Shown piece after piece: positions 26,925 through 34,078 of a stretch of DNA of 40,271 nt. The DNA lies in the NCBI GenBank assembly GCA_029572965.1, contig JAKPQD010000242.1:1-40271 (forward strand), read 5' to 3'. Position numbers and translations under genes: made by a program. This DNA comes from Bacteroidota bacterium (GTDB lineage: Bacteria > Bacteroidota > Bacteroidia > Bacteroidales > DTGW01). Numbering within the stretch: position 1 is the first letter of the stretch; the number at the start of each line of letters is the position of its first letter. A model generated the notes under the pieces. The model ran no database searches. It was not told the DNA's origin and was given only the letters and a program-made list of their open reading frames with translations.

Positions 26925-27278
26925 ATGAACAAACTAATTATTGTAGCTGTGGGGGCCTTGCTAATGGCTTCGTGCACAGTAGAAAACCAGCTTTACTCCT
27001 GGTATGCGTATGACGAAGCATCGTACAATTTTCTTAAAAACAATGATGAAAAATCAAGGCAGGAGTTAATAGAAAACTACCAACAAATCATTGAAAAACA
27101 AAGAGGAACAAGAAAAGTGCCCCCTCCTGGCATATATGCAGACTATGGGTTCCTTTTGCTTCAAGCCAACAAAACCGTTGAAGGGAAAGCTTTGCTTGAA
27201 AAAGAAATAGCCCTTTACCCCGAATCAAAAGTTTTTATTGAACGAATCCTTAAAATGATAGAAGATGAAAAGAAATAG
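26925..27278 (+). CDS. DUF4810 family lipoprotein
   Basis: 117 residues with a lipobox MASC (Cys17) followed by the family pattern ENQLYSWYAYDEASYNFLKN, PPPGIYADYGFLLLQANKTVEGKALLEKEIALYPES. The last part is TPR-like. DUF4810 proteins usually travel with a CsgG-type protein and a DUF799 lipoprotein, as here. It starts 21 bases after the terminator and overlaps the next gene by 14 bases. Role unknown; probably part of an outer-membrane-associated lipoprotein complex. Confidence 0.85.
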   Translation: MNKLIIVAVGALLMASCTVENQLYSWYAYDEASYNFLKNNDEKSRQELIENYQQIIEKQRGTRKVPPPGIYADYGFLLLQANKTVEGKALLEKEIALYPESKVFIERILKMIEDEKK

Positions 27279-27948
27279 CATATACCTCATAATATTTGCT
27301 TGTGCTATGCTTGTTACAAGCTGTACAACAACAGAACCCCTTAAAAAGTCCGAAGCATATAAAAATATGTATTCAGAAAAACCTTTGACAGTGCTATTGA
27401 TGGCGCCTATCAACAGGAGTACAAATGTTGACGCAAAGCAATATTTTCATTCAACACTGGCCTTGCCTCTTGCCAACAATGGATTTTACGTTATCCCACC
27501 ATTCCTGTCTATGGAAATATTGCAAAAAGAAAGCGCTTACGACTCTGAAATGTTTTTAAATGCACCTCTTACCAAATTTGGCGAAGTATTCGGAGCCGAT
27601 GCTGCCCTTTTTACTATCATCCACAAATGGAACAAATCTTATTCGCACGTGATTGTTGAAGTTGAGTACATTTTAAAATCAACTAAAACAAACGAAATAT
27701 TGTATTCCAGACATGGAGTAGTCGACTACAACACAGCAGTTACAACAAAGGCAGGTGGTATTGCCGGACTTATAGCCGACCTCGCTTTGACAGCATTGAA
27801 CACTGCCACAACAAAATATGTTGATGTGGCCAGAAAATGTAACGGTTATACCTTTACCGACATACCTGCTGGTAAATATAGCCCTTCTTATAACCTTGAT
27901 GGAGAAAACAACGCAGGGGATAAAACGTTCAGAGTTAATTTGCAATAA
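27265..27948 (+). CDS. DUF799 (GNA1162-type) lipoprotein
   Basis: 227 residues with a lipobox LVTSC (Cys20). The DUF799 pattern is clear: PLTVLLMAPINRSTNVDAKQ, STLALPLANNGFYVIPPFL and EVFGADAALFTIIHKWNKSY. The neisserial homologue GNA1162 is an outer-membrane lipoprotein and has a TolB-like fold. Start overlaps DUF4810 by 14 bases. The end carries an extra segment with YTFTDIPAGKYSPSY. A terminator follows directly. Confidence 0.87.
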   Translation: MKRNSIYLIIFACAMLVTSCTTTEPLKKSEAYKNMYSEKPLTVLLMAPINRSTNVDAKQYFHSTLALPLANNGFYVIPPFLSMEILQKESAYDSEMFLNAPLTKFGEVFGADAALFTIIHKWNKSYSHVIVEVEYILKSTKTNEILYSRHGVVDYNTAVTTKAGGIAGLIADLALTALNTATTKYVDVARKCNGYTFTDIPAGKYSPSYNLDGENNAGDKTFRVNLQ

Positions 27949-27952
27949 CAAA

Positions 27953-27985
27953 AAAAGCCCTGAAATAAACAACTTCAGGGCTTTT
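27953..27985. terminator. Bidirectional terminator between DUF799 and flavodoxin genes
   Basis: The 12-bp stem AAAAGCCCTGAA (27953-27964) / TTCAGGGCTTTT (27974-27985) has T residues at the right and an A run at the left (27950-27956). It can therefore terminate both the plus-strand lipoprotein transcript and the minus-strand flavodoxin transcript. Confidence 0.88.
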
Positions 27986-28009
27986 ACATTTTATAAACAA
28001 TACCACGAA

Positions 28010-28429
28010 CTAATTCATTGTTTCTATCAACACTTTCTTTTGAACTTCATTCAACAAACCATCTTTCGACCTGAAAGCACGATTATCTACATTAAGCCCC
28101 AAATAACGGAGTTCTGATTTCATTTTTTTAAACATACTACCAGTAGCCACCTTATATGTGGTAAACATTACAGCTCTTTTGTTGGCCATGACAGGTAGTT
28201 TATTAACAAACTTTTTCCAATCTTTGGTAGGTTTCTGGCCAAAAATAAACAAGCCTTCAGTCGGACATCCTATATATATCTGCTCTGCAGCTAAAAATTC
28301 GTCATGCGACACCTCGTCAATAGAAGCAACTTTAACACGGGCATTGTTTTGTGCAAGCTGGGCAGCTATTTCATTGGCCATCTTCTTGGTGGTACCCGTT
28401 TTGGTCTGGTAAACTACTAATGCATTCAT
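28010..28429 (-). CDS. Flavodoxin-family protein
   Basis: 139 residues. The N-terminal strand and FMN phosphate-binding loop (VVYQTKTGTTKKMA, a T-x-T-G-T/S-T type loop) are clear. CPTEGLFIFGQKPTKDWKKFV corresponds to the second FMN loop and following helix. It is probably an electron carrier or a small flavodoxin-like quinone or redox protein. It has its own -7 element and is bounded by terminators, so it is probably monocistronic. The specific partner is not evident. Confidence 0.8.
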   Translation of the reverse strand: MNALVVYQTKTGTTKKMANEIAAQLAQNNARVKVASIDEVSHDEFLAAEQIYIGCPTEGLFIFGQKPTKDWKKFVNKLPVMANKRAVMFTTYKVATGSMFKKMKSELRYLGLNVDNRAFRSKDGLLNEVQKKVLIETMN

Positions 28430-28452
28430 AACTTTTCTATTTAATTATGAAG

Positions 28453-28460
28453 CAAAATTA
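28453..28460 (-). promoter_or_regulatory. Putative -7 element for the flavodoxin gene
   Basis: The minus strand reads TAATTTTG, an exact TAnnTTTG match, 23 bases before the start codon. No -33 TTTG is seen at the usual spacing. Confidence 0.5.
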
Positions 28461-28517
28461 CCAGCATCATTACTGATATAAAACCTAAAAAAGGTGAACA
28501 GGCAAAAAACAAGGATG

Positions 28518-28553
28518 AATTAGCTTTTTTGCTACATTACCAGGAAGCTAATT
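28518..28553 (-). terminator. Possible terminator hairpin overlapping the DUF4835 stop codon
   Basis: AATTAGCTT (28518-28526) and AAGCTAATT (28545-28553) form a perfect 9-bp inverted repeat with an 18-base loop. The stop codon of the minus-strand gene lies inside the first transcribed arm. The T-rich stretch does not follow directly, so termination is uncertain. Confidence 0.35.
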
Positions 28554-29468
28554 GCTTTCTGTCGAAGTAATTTTTTTGTACTTGGTAGTATTGGCATTGT
28601 CTATCTCGTTCAGTATCTGATAAACACGATTTTTTTCATCGGGCATACCCTCACTAAAAAAATTGACAAATTCGTCGGATTTAGCATCATAGATTACTTG
28701 CATAAAATGCAAAAAAGGATCTGGCTTTTGTCTATAGACTTTTTGCAATAATAAAAGTGCCTCTGTTGCTTCATTGCGGCCTTCTACAGGTTTGCTATTC
28801 ATCAAATCGAGCCCCAACCTGTGATAGCGGTAAATAAACTCCCGAGCCGGCTCATAACGTTTGTCAAGGATATTTTTCACCAACCAATACCTGTTGCGGT
28901 TACTTTTTGCTTCAAAAGGCTTCCAGCCTTTATCACTCGAATTTTGGGCATTGTTAACTATCTTTTCAGCTTTATTGAAAAACTCCGTACCACCCAAGAG
29001 CGAAAAGGAATCATAATCAAGCCCGATAATAATATAAGCATAATAAGCCAAGACGGAAGCAAGGTTTAATTGATGTGTATTCTCATTAAATTCAATAGCT
29101 TGATACTCAACATACTTAAAATTAAAATTTTGATCATTATAATTAAACATCACCGTATTGTAAGACGAATTAAAAACCGGACGACGCGATTGTATTTGGA
29201 TAGTACCAATAAATTCATCTGCACCAAGTTGTTCATTAATGGTAATCAAAATATTGCACTCAATTTTTTCGTTCACTTTAAAAACATGATTGGTCCATGA
29301 GCGGTTGTTCATAAACTCGTATATGGCGCTTTGCATAGTGGTATATATGGTTTTGTTAGAACCCTGGACCTTTTGCGAGTTTATACTGATGTTACATTTA
29401 AGTTCCTGTGCTTTTGCAGTAAAAACAAAAAGTGAAATAAACAATATATAAACGATTCTACAAAACAT
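28548..29468 (-). CDS. DUF4835 family exported protein (PorD-like)
   Basis: 306 residues with a signal peptide (MFCRIVYILFISLFVFTAKA, cleavage before QELKC). The body shows the DUF4835 pattern: INSQKVQGSNKTIYTTMQSA near the N-terminus, RRPVFNSSYNT, a segment LASVLAYYAYIIIGLDYDSFSLLGG and a helical C-terminal half. The family is specific to Bacteroidota and usually sits next to coaBC. Some databases link it to type IX secretion as PorD, which I recall but cannot verify. The frame opens upstream to 29645 inside coaBC; I chose the ATG at 29468 because it starts the signal peptide. The gap from coaBC is 76 bases. Confidence 0.85.
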   Translation of the reverse strand: MFCRIVYILFISLFVFTAKAQELKCNISINSQKVQGSNKTIYTTMQSAIYEFMNNRSWTNHVFKVNEKIECNILITINEQLGADEFIGTIQIQSRRPVFNSSYNTVMFNYNDQNFNFKYVEYQAIEFNENTHQLNLASVLAYYAYIIIGLDYDSFSLLGGTEFFNKAEKIVNNAQNSSDKGWKPFEAKSNRNRYWLVKNILDKRYEPAREFIYRYHRLGLDLMNSKPVEGRNEATEALLLLQKVYRQKPDPFLHFMQVIYDAKSDEFVNFFSEGMPDEKNRVYQILNEIDNANTTKYKKITSTESN

Positions 29469-29544
29469 AATTTCCGAATATTTTACAATAATAACCTTTA
29501 ATTGAGGTATAAATTGTTTTGCACAGCAAATTTCTTTTAACCAG

Positions 29545-30753
29545 TTATTTTTTTTGAAGGTGCAGATATAAACAATCGCATATATCCTTTGCAACGAGAT
29601 GTTTGGGCTTATTCTCGTAAGCTTTAACATCTCCGGTTTGGTCAATAATGGTTATAATATTATTATCTGATTTAAAACCTGCATTTTCAACATTGGCAGG
29701 ATTAAGGACAATAAAGTCAAGGTTCTTTTTGCTCAACTTGCCTTTAGCATTTTCAAGCATATTGTCTGTTTCTAAAGCAAAACCAACCAATACCTGGTTC
29801 TTATTTTTCAAACTACCTAAATTAGCAGCAATATCAGGATTAGGAACAAGTTCAATGACCATACCCTCTCTTTCTTGCCGTTTTATCTTGCTTTTTTCTT
29901 TCTCTTTAGGCTTAAAATCAGCAACTGCAGCTGCCATAATAGCTGCATCGCAAACTGAAAAATACTTCAAGCATTGCTCAAGCATTTCGTCTGCAGAAAC
30001 TACACTAATGACCTTTATGTTCTTATGTACAGTCTTTACAGCAACAGGTCCGCTAATCAAAAATACTTCAGCCCCTTCATTGGCACATTCTTCAGCCAAG
30101 GCATAACCCATCTTTCCACTACTATAGTTGCCAATAAACCTCACAGGGTCAATATTTTCAAAAGTCGGGCCGGCAGTTACCAATATCTTTTTACCGTCAA
30201 GTCTTTTGGCAGTTTCAAAAAAGGCAGAAATTGCTGCAACAATCTTTTCAGGTTCTTCCATTCTACCCTTTCCTTCAAGCCCGCTTGCCAACTCACCGGT
30301 AGAAGGTTCTATAATCTTTACTCCTTGATTAGCCAATGTTTTAAGATTATTTTGAGTGGTAACATGGGCAAACATATCCAAATCCATAGCCGGAGCAACA
30401 AAAACCTGACACCTGGCCGACAAATAGGTAGTCAGCAAAAGGTTATCAGCAATACCATTGGCCATTTTACCAATAGTATTGGCAGTTGCAGGCGCTATAA
30501 CATAGGCATCTGCCCACATGCCAATATCCACATGACTATTCCATTGTCCATTGGTAGGGTCAAAAAAATCAACCAAAATGGAATGTTTTGACAATGTTGC
30601 TAAGGTGAGGGGGGTAATAAACTCTTTAGCCAACGGGGTCATTAGTACCCTGACATCAGCACCCTCTTTAACAAGCAACCGAACTAAATTTGCGGCTTTG
30701 TATGCTGCAATGCTTCCGGTAATACCAAGTAATATGTTTTTACCTTTTAGCAT
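29545..30753 (-). CDS. coaBC: Bifunctional PPC decarboxylase / PPC synthetase CoaBC
   Basis: 402 residues. The N-terminal flavoprotein CoaC domain (1-180) has GITGSIAAYK, the active-site region SHVDIGMWAD, PATANTIGKMANGIADNLL and PAMDLDMF. The C-terminal CoaB domain (about 185-402) has VTAGPTFENIDPVRFIGNYSSGKMG, AAAVADFKPK and KNLDFIVLN. It makes 4'-phosphopantetheine from 4'-phosphopantothenate and cysteine. The substrate-flap segment reads ELASGLEGKGRM, with Ser157 where E. coli has the catalytic Cys158. It lies in the bamD-rpoZ-coaBC-DUF4835 operon, 16 bases after rpoZ. Confidence 0.96.
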   Translation of the reverse strand: MLKGKNILLGITGSIAAYKAANLVRLLVKEGADVRVLMTPLAKEFITPLTLATLSKHSILVDFFDPTNGQWNSHVDIGMWADAYVIAPATANTIGKMANGIADNLLLTTYLSARCQVFVAPAMDLDMFAHVTTQNNLKTLANQGVKIIEPSTGELASGLEGKGRMEEPEKIVAAISAFFETAKRLDGKKILVTAGPTFENIDPVRFIGNYSSGKMGYALAEECANEGAEVFLISGPVAVKTVHKNIKVISVVSADEMLEQCLKYFSVCDAAIMAAAVADFKPKEKEKSKIKRQEREGMVIELVPNPDIAANLGSLKNKNQVLVGFALETDNMLENAKGKLSKKNLDFIVLNPANVENAGFKSDNNIITIIDQTGDVKAYENKPKHLVAKDICDCLYLHLQKK

Positions 30754-30769
30754 AGCTTACAGCGCTAAG

Positions 30770-31099
30770 TTATTCTTTCTTCCCGGTTTTCTTGAAAAAA
30801 ATCTCGTTATCCTCGTACTCTTGCAAAGCTATAAGAGTAGGTTTAGGAAGTCTTTCATAGAATTTTGAAACTTCAATTTGTTCACGATTTTCAAAAATTT
30901 CCTCTAAATTATCGTTCGAGTTACCATATTCCTGAAGTTTCCTGTTGAGTTCATCTTTTATCTCAACAGATATTTGATTGGCTCTTTTATATAACACTAC
31001 TACTGTTTCGTATATATTGCCAGTAACAGACTCTAACTTGTCCAAATCTCTGGTAATTGTAGATGAAGGAGCTTTGCTTTTTTTGTAATCAGATGCCAT
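30770..31099 (-). CDS. rpoZ: RNA polymerase omega subunit, Bacteroidota type
   Basis: 109 residues. The KSKAPSSTITRDLDKLESVTGNIYETVVVLYKRANQI segment matches the Bacteroidota RpoZ-like family, in which the classic omega alpha-helical core (RxxxLVxxAxKRAxQI) is recognisable. The position between bamD and coaBC also matches the usual gene order of the phylum. Omega aids assembly of the beta' subunit. It is separated from bamD by 13 bases and from coaBC by 16. Confidence 0.82.
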   Translation of the reverse strand: MASDYKKSKAPSSTITRDLDKLESVTGNIYETVVVLYKRANQISVEIKDELNRKLQEYGNSNDNLEEIFENREQIEVSKFYERLPKPTLIALQEYEDNEIFFKKTGKKE

Positions 31100-31112
31100 G
31101 TTATTTATTTTA

Positions 31113-31913
31113 TTATAAACCTAATACTTCTTTTGCTTTATTAAAAATTTTAGTTACCTGTTTGTCATACTGCCCTTTAGGATATTCGGCAACATAGCTG
31201 TAATATTCGTCCAATGCATTTTGAAAACGTTCTTTCTGTTTTTCTGTTATGCTGTTTAAAGCCAGTTCATACTTTGCATCCAGCAACATAAACATCAGTT
31301 TTTCCCGATGGCTGCTTTCCGGATATTGCGTCAAACAATTATTCAAAGCTATAATAGCAGCTTTGTAATATTTTAAATCATAGTACAATTTTGCATTAAG
31401 ATATGCTTTTTCTGCCAGTTTATCTTGCAATTCTTTTATCAGCCGCTTACACTCAGGAGTATATTTGCTCGAAGGATGTTTATAAATAAATTTCTGAAAT
31501 GCAGCTACAGCAAGGTTTGTATTCTCCTGGTCTAAATTTGCTCTTGGCGAAACCAAATAGTAGCAATATCCTACCATATAATCGGCTTCTTCAACAAAAG
31601 GGCTGCGGGCATAGTTGTCCGATAATTCTTTAAAATAAAACCCAGCCATAGTATAGTCTTCATCACCATAATAGCTTTGAGCAAACAGATACATTAAAGA
31701 ATCTCCTTTTGTCGAAGCCCTAAAATAACTGACTATCTGTTCAAAAATGGTAATGGCACGGGCGTAATCTTTCTTCTCATAGTATTGAACCGCTTTGCGA
31801 TATTTAAAATCATAATCGTTGCTTTTCAATACCTTTTCATATTCACTACAAGACACTATAATTAAAGTACTTACAGCTACTAAAAATATTGTTAAAAGGC
31901 TATTTTTTTGCAT
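31113..31913 (-). CDS. bamD: Outer-membrane assembly lipoprotein BamD
   Basis: 266 residues, with a lipoprotein signal ending in LIIVSC (Cys22) and five TPR-like repeats. Typical BamD/YfiO elements are KAVQYYEKKDYARAITIFEQI, GDSLMYLFAQSYYGDEDYTMAGFYFKEL, SPFVEEADYMVGYCYY and YKHPSSKYTPECKRLI. It is part of the BAM complex that folds outer-membrane beta-barrels. First gene of the operon with rpoZ, coaBC and DUF4835. A -7 element ends four bases before the ATG, so the message may be leaderless. Confidence 0.93.
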   Translation of the reverse strand: MQKNSLLTIFLVAVSTLIIVSCSEYEKVLKSNDYDFKYRKAVQYYEKKDYARAITIFEQIVSYFRASTKGDSLMYLFAQSYYGDEDYTMAGFYFKELSDNYARSPFVEEADYMVGYCYYLVSPRANLDQENTNLAVAAFQKFIYKHPSSKYTPECKRLIKELQDKLAEKAYLNAKLYYDLKYYKAAIIALNNCLTQYPESSHREKLMFMLLDAKYELALNSITEKQKERFQNALDEYYSYVAEYPKGQYDKQVTKIFNKAKEVLGL

Positions 31914-31917
31914 GGCG

Positions 31918-31925
31918 CAAATTTA
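31918..31925 (-). promoter_or_regulatory. Putative -7 element for the bamD operon
   Basis: The minus strand reads TAAATTTG, an exact TAnnTTTG match. Only four bases separate it from the bamD ATG, so the transcript would start at or within a few bases of the start codon. Confidence 0.5.
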
Positions 31926-32119
31926 CACTTTAAATTAAAAATAAAAAAAATTCCCAAAGCAAAAAACGTAAATAAAATCAACTTGTTTTGCTTGTATAGT
32001 GTTAAAAAAACAAAATGAATGGCTGTTAACCCCAAATTAATCATTAGGAGGCCTTTTAAAGGCGAATTATATGATTTAGTTAGGTTAATTTGAGTTTATC
32101 AAGTTTATCCTGTACTAAC

Positions 32120-32150
32120 ACAAAAGCCCCGCTAAATGCGGGGCTTTTGT
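32120..32150 (-). terminator. Terminator directly after tRNA-Leu
   Basis: A perfect 13-bp stem (32120-32132 with 32138-32150) and a five-base loop: ACAAAAGCCCCGC / GCGGGGCTTTTGT. It begins at the discriminator base of the tRNA, so RNA processing and termination are tightly coupled. The stem is symmetric and ends in TTTTG on both strands. Confidence 0.85.
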
Positions 32151-32233
32151 ACCCGGAGCCGGAATCGAACCGGCACAAGATTGCTCTTACTGGTTTTTGA
32201 GACCAGCGCGTCTACCTATTCCGCCATCCGGGC
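32150..32233 (-). tRNA. tRNA-Leu (anticodon CAA)
   Basis: 84 bases. The acceptor stem GCCCGGA pairs with TCCGGGT (G1-U72 wobble), discriminator A73. The D arm contains GGCGGAATAGGTAGACGC and the anticodon stem-loop CTGGT-CTCAAAA-ACCAG gives anticodon CAA (Leu, UUG). A class II long variable arm (about 12 bases) and the T arm GCCGG-TTCGATT-CCGGC are present. CCA is not encoded. It is flanked by its own promoter and a terminator. Confidence 0.97.
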
Positions 32234-32256
32234 AGGGACACTTTTATTTGGGACTG

Positions 32257-32287
32257 CAAAAATATCAAATAGTTTGATATGCACAAA
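32257..32287 (-). promoter_or_regulatory. tRNA-Leu promoter with embedded inverted repeat
   Basis: On the minus strand TTTG (32287-32284), a 19-base spacer and TATTTTTG (32264-32257) form a near-ideal Bacteroidota promoter, ending 23 bases before the tRNA 5' end. Within it ATATCAAA (32262-32269) and TTTGATAT (32273-32280) form a perfect 8-bp inverted repeat around TAG, between the two promoter boxes and touching the -7 element, as an operator might. Confidence 0.7.
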
Positions 32288-32302
32288 ACTTATGCAAACT
32301 TT

Positions 32303-33691
32303 TTAGTTATTCTTTACACAAAGGGCATCATTTAGCGCTGCAATAGCCTTATTATAATGCTCGCGCTCAATAACAAACTGAATGCTTACCTGGCTTAATG
32401 ATTGCGAAATACAATCAATATTGATATTGTTTTGGGACAAAGCTGTTGTTGCTTTTGCCAAAATGCCTGGTTTGGCAATGTTTGTACCTAATGTACATAC
32501 TAAAGCTACATTCTTTACAGTAATTTTATGGAAACTTTTTTGTAAATCAGCAATAAATTCTGGGTAAACTTCATCTTGCCAAATTACTGTTGTTATACTG
32601 TTGGCATTTGACGATTTAAGAATGTAACTAATGTTGTATTTCTTAAAAAATTCCATAATGGCATAATCAAACCCAACTTCTCCAACCATAAACGGATCGT
32701 GAACTTCTATAGCTGTTACTTTATCTGAGCCTGTAACAATCTCTATCTTAGATTCTTTACTTATGTAATCTTTTGAGATAAGCGTCCCCGGATGCTCAGG
32801 TTCAAAGGTGTTTTTGATACGAATGTTGATACCTGCTATCTCAATTGGTTTGGATGCTTTAGGGTGTATAGCCTCCATCCCCACATCTGCAAGCTGATCA
32901 GCAACATTATAGTTGGTAAAACCTACCGGAATAGATTTCTCAACGCCTACTATTTTAGGATCGGCAGATGATAAATGAAATTCTTTATGAATGATAGCTT
33001 CATCAGCTTTTACTTCAACTGCAATTTTGCTAAAAGTTACTTCTGAGTATCCACGGTCAAATTCACGCATAATACCTTCGGTCCCTTTTGTATATCCTGT
33101 AGCTATACAAAGCACTTTAGAAAAGTCTATACCTTGAAAAGCTTTGTGGATACGTTCGTCTATAGTCAGATATTCAGGGTCGTTGAACCCACATAAATCA
33201 ATAAACTTAGCATTTACGCCACGATTGTTCAAAATGTTGACAGAGTTAAAGCCAGAATGAGCTTCTCCAATAGAAGCCAATATTTCGCGGGCTGCAAGCA
33301 GGATGCTTTGACGTGATACATAGCCCGTAGCAAGTACATCTGCCAGACTGTTTAGATAGTTGCGGGTTTGGACAATTCGGGTGCTGATAAAATGATCGGC
33401 TGCTTTAAGGTCAAGCCCAATGTTTTCAAAACTATGATTAATCTCAATAAGTTTTTTGAGCAAATCGGCAAGCGCTTCATTGTAATCACGGCCTTCAGCA
33501 AAACGAGCGTAAATACCAGGCTCTTTAGTCTTTTTATGTTCCAAAAGCCAGTTGGTTACATTGTTGTATGCCGAAACAACCATGATACGGTTATAATAAT
33601 CACCTTCTTTGCGGCTGCCAATGATGATATTTTTTACAACATCACCAAATTGAGACATTGAAGTGCCACCAATTTTTTCTACTGTCAACAT
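32303..33691 (-). CDS. Aspartate kinase, variant resembling the ectoine-type (Ask_Ect) subgroup
   Basis: 462 residues. The N-terminal kinase domain begins VEKIGGTSM where most aspartokinases have KFGGTS. It continues with MVVSAYNNVTNWLLEH, TGYTKGTEGIMREFDRGYSEVTFSKIA (nucleotide- and aspartate-binding region) and GMEAIHPKASKPIE. The C-terminus has two ACT domains (about 310-462). The enzyme phosphorylates aspartate, the first step to lysine/DAP, threonine and methionine, and so also feeds meso-DAP to MurE. KIGGTSMS is the form I associate with Ask_Ect enzymes of ectoine clusters, but no ect genes are in view. Its -7 element lies 19 bases upstream, and tRNA-Leu follows after 69 bases on the same strand. 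Confidence 0.9.
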   Translation of the reverse strand: MLTVEKIGGTSMSQFGDVVKNIIIGSRKEGDYYNRIMVVSAYNNVTNWLLEHKKTKEPGIYARFAEGRDYNEALADLLKKLIEINHSFENIGLDLKAADHFISTRIVQTRNYLNSLADVLATGYVSRQSILLAAREILASIGEAHSGFNSVNILNNRGVNAKFIDLCGFNDPEYLTIDERIHKAFQGIDFSKVLCIATGYTKGTEGIMREFDRGYSEVTFSKIAVEVKADEAIIHKEFHLSSADPKIVGVEKSIPVGFTNYNVADQLADVGMEAIHPKASKPIEIAGINIRIKNTFEPEHPGTLISKDYISKESKIEIVTGSDKVTAIEVHDPFMVGEVGFDYAIMEFFKKYNISYILKSSNANSITTVIWQDEVYPEFIADLQKSFHKITVKNVALVCTLGTNIAKPGILAKATTALSQNNINIDCISQSLSQVSIQFVIEREHYNKAIAALNDALCVKNN

Positions 33692-33710
33692 ATTTTTTGT
33701 CGTTTTGGCG

Positions 33711-33718
33711 CAAAAATA
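33711..33718 (-). promoter_or_regulatory. Putative -7 element for aspartate kinase
   Basis: The minus strand reads TATTTTTG, an exact TAnnTTTG match 19 bases before the start codon. No -33 TTTG at standard spacing. No lysine riboswitch-sized structure fits in this short leader. Confidence 0.5.
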
Positions 33719-33866
33719 GTTTTTTTAGTGAAAAAACTATTGTTTTATATTAAAAAGGGAATAAATAATTCTGTTTTTGCCATTGTTTTCTAATAACATT
33801 CTCAATGTTTTGTAAAACAAAAGGCTATGTATAAAAAAGTTAAGAAACAAAACGCAAAGGTGGGAA

Positions 33867-33900
33867 GATTATTGGCAAAGAACGCAAAATGCCAATAATC
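33867..33900. repeat. 11-bp inverted repeat (GATTATTGGCA / TGCCAATAATC)
   Basis: A perfect inverted repeat, arms 33867-33877 and 33890-33900, with a 12-base A-rich loop. It has no clean U-tract on either strand, so an intrinsic terminator is possible but not clear. Confidence 0.5.
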
Positions 33901-34004
33901 AAGGTTTAATATATTTTATTCTTTCTTCGTATATCTTGAGGTTTATATTTCGTTTACACACCCGCTTTATTACCATTCGGGGGGTATCGGGCTTTTAAAA
34001 TTTA

Positions 34005-34023
34005 TTTTGTTCGGCGAACAAAA
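34005..34023. promoter_or_regulatory. Perfect 19-bp palindrome, candidate operator
   Basis: TTTTGTTCGGCGAACAAAA is a perfect palindrome with 9-bp arms around one central G. It lies 56 bases beyond the 3' end of the XRE/S24 regulator gene. The short symmetrical form suits binding of a dimeric regulator better than termination. No second copy was seen in the window. Confidence 0.4.
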
Positions 34024-34078
34024 GACAAATTGCAAGCAAGAAAAATTCCCTATTGGGCATTTTAAGCGCTATACTAAC

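Larger units (their letters stand above)
33692..34078. other. Gene-free stretch between aspartate kinase and the S24 regulator
   Basis: 387 bases with no credible gene. It holds the aspartate kinase -7 element (33711-33718), an 11-bp inverted repeat (33867-33900), and a 19-bp palindrome (34005-34023). The remainder is AT-rich with nothing recognised. Confidence 0.7.

Noticed and set aside
29469-29645. N-terminal extension of the DUF4835 protein into coaBC
   Set aside because: The extension would bury a clear signal peptide at residue 60 and overlaps the coaBC coding end.
33692-33840. Possible lysine riboswitch before the aspartate kinase
   Set aside because: The -7 element lies only 19 bases before the start codon, leaving no room for an aptamer, and no conserved junction pattern is seen.
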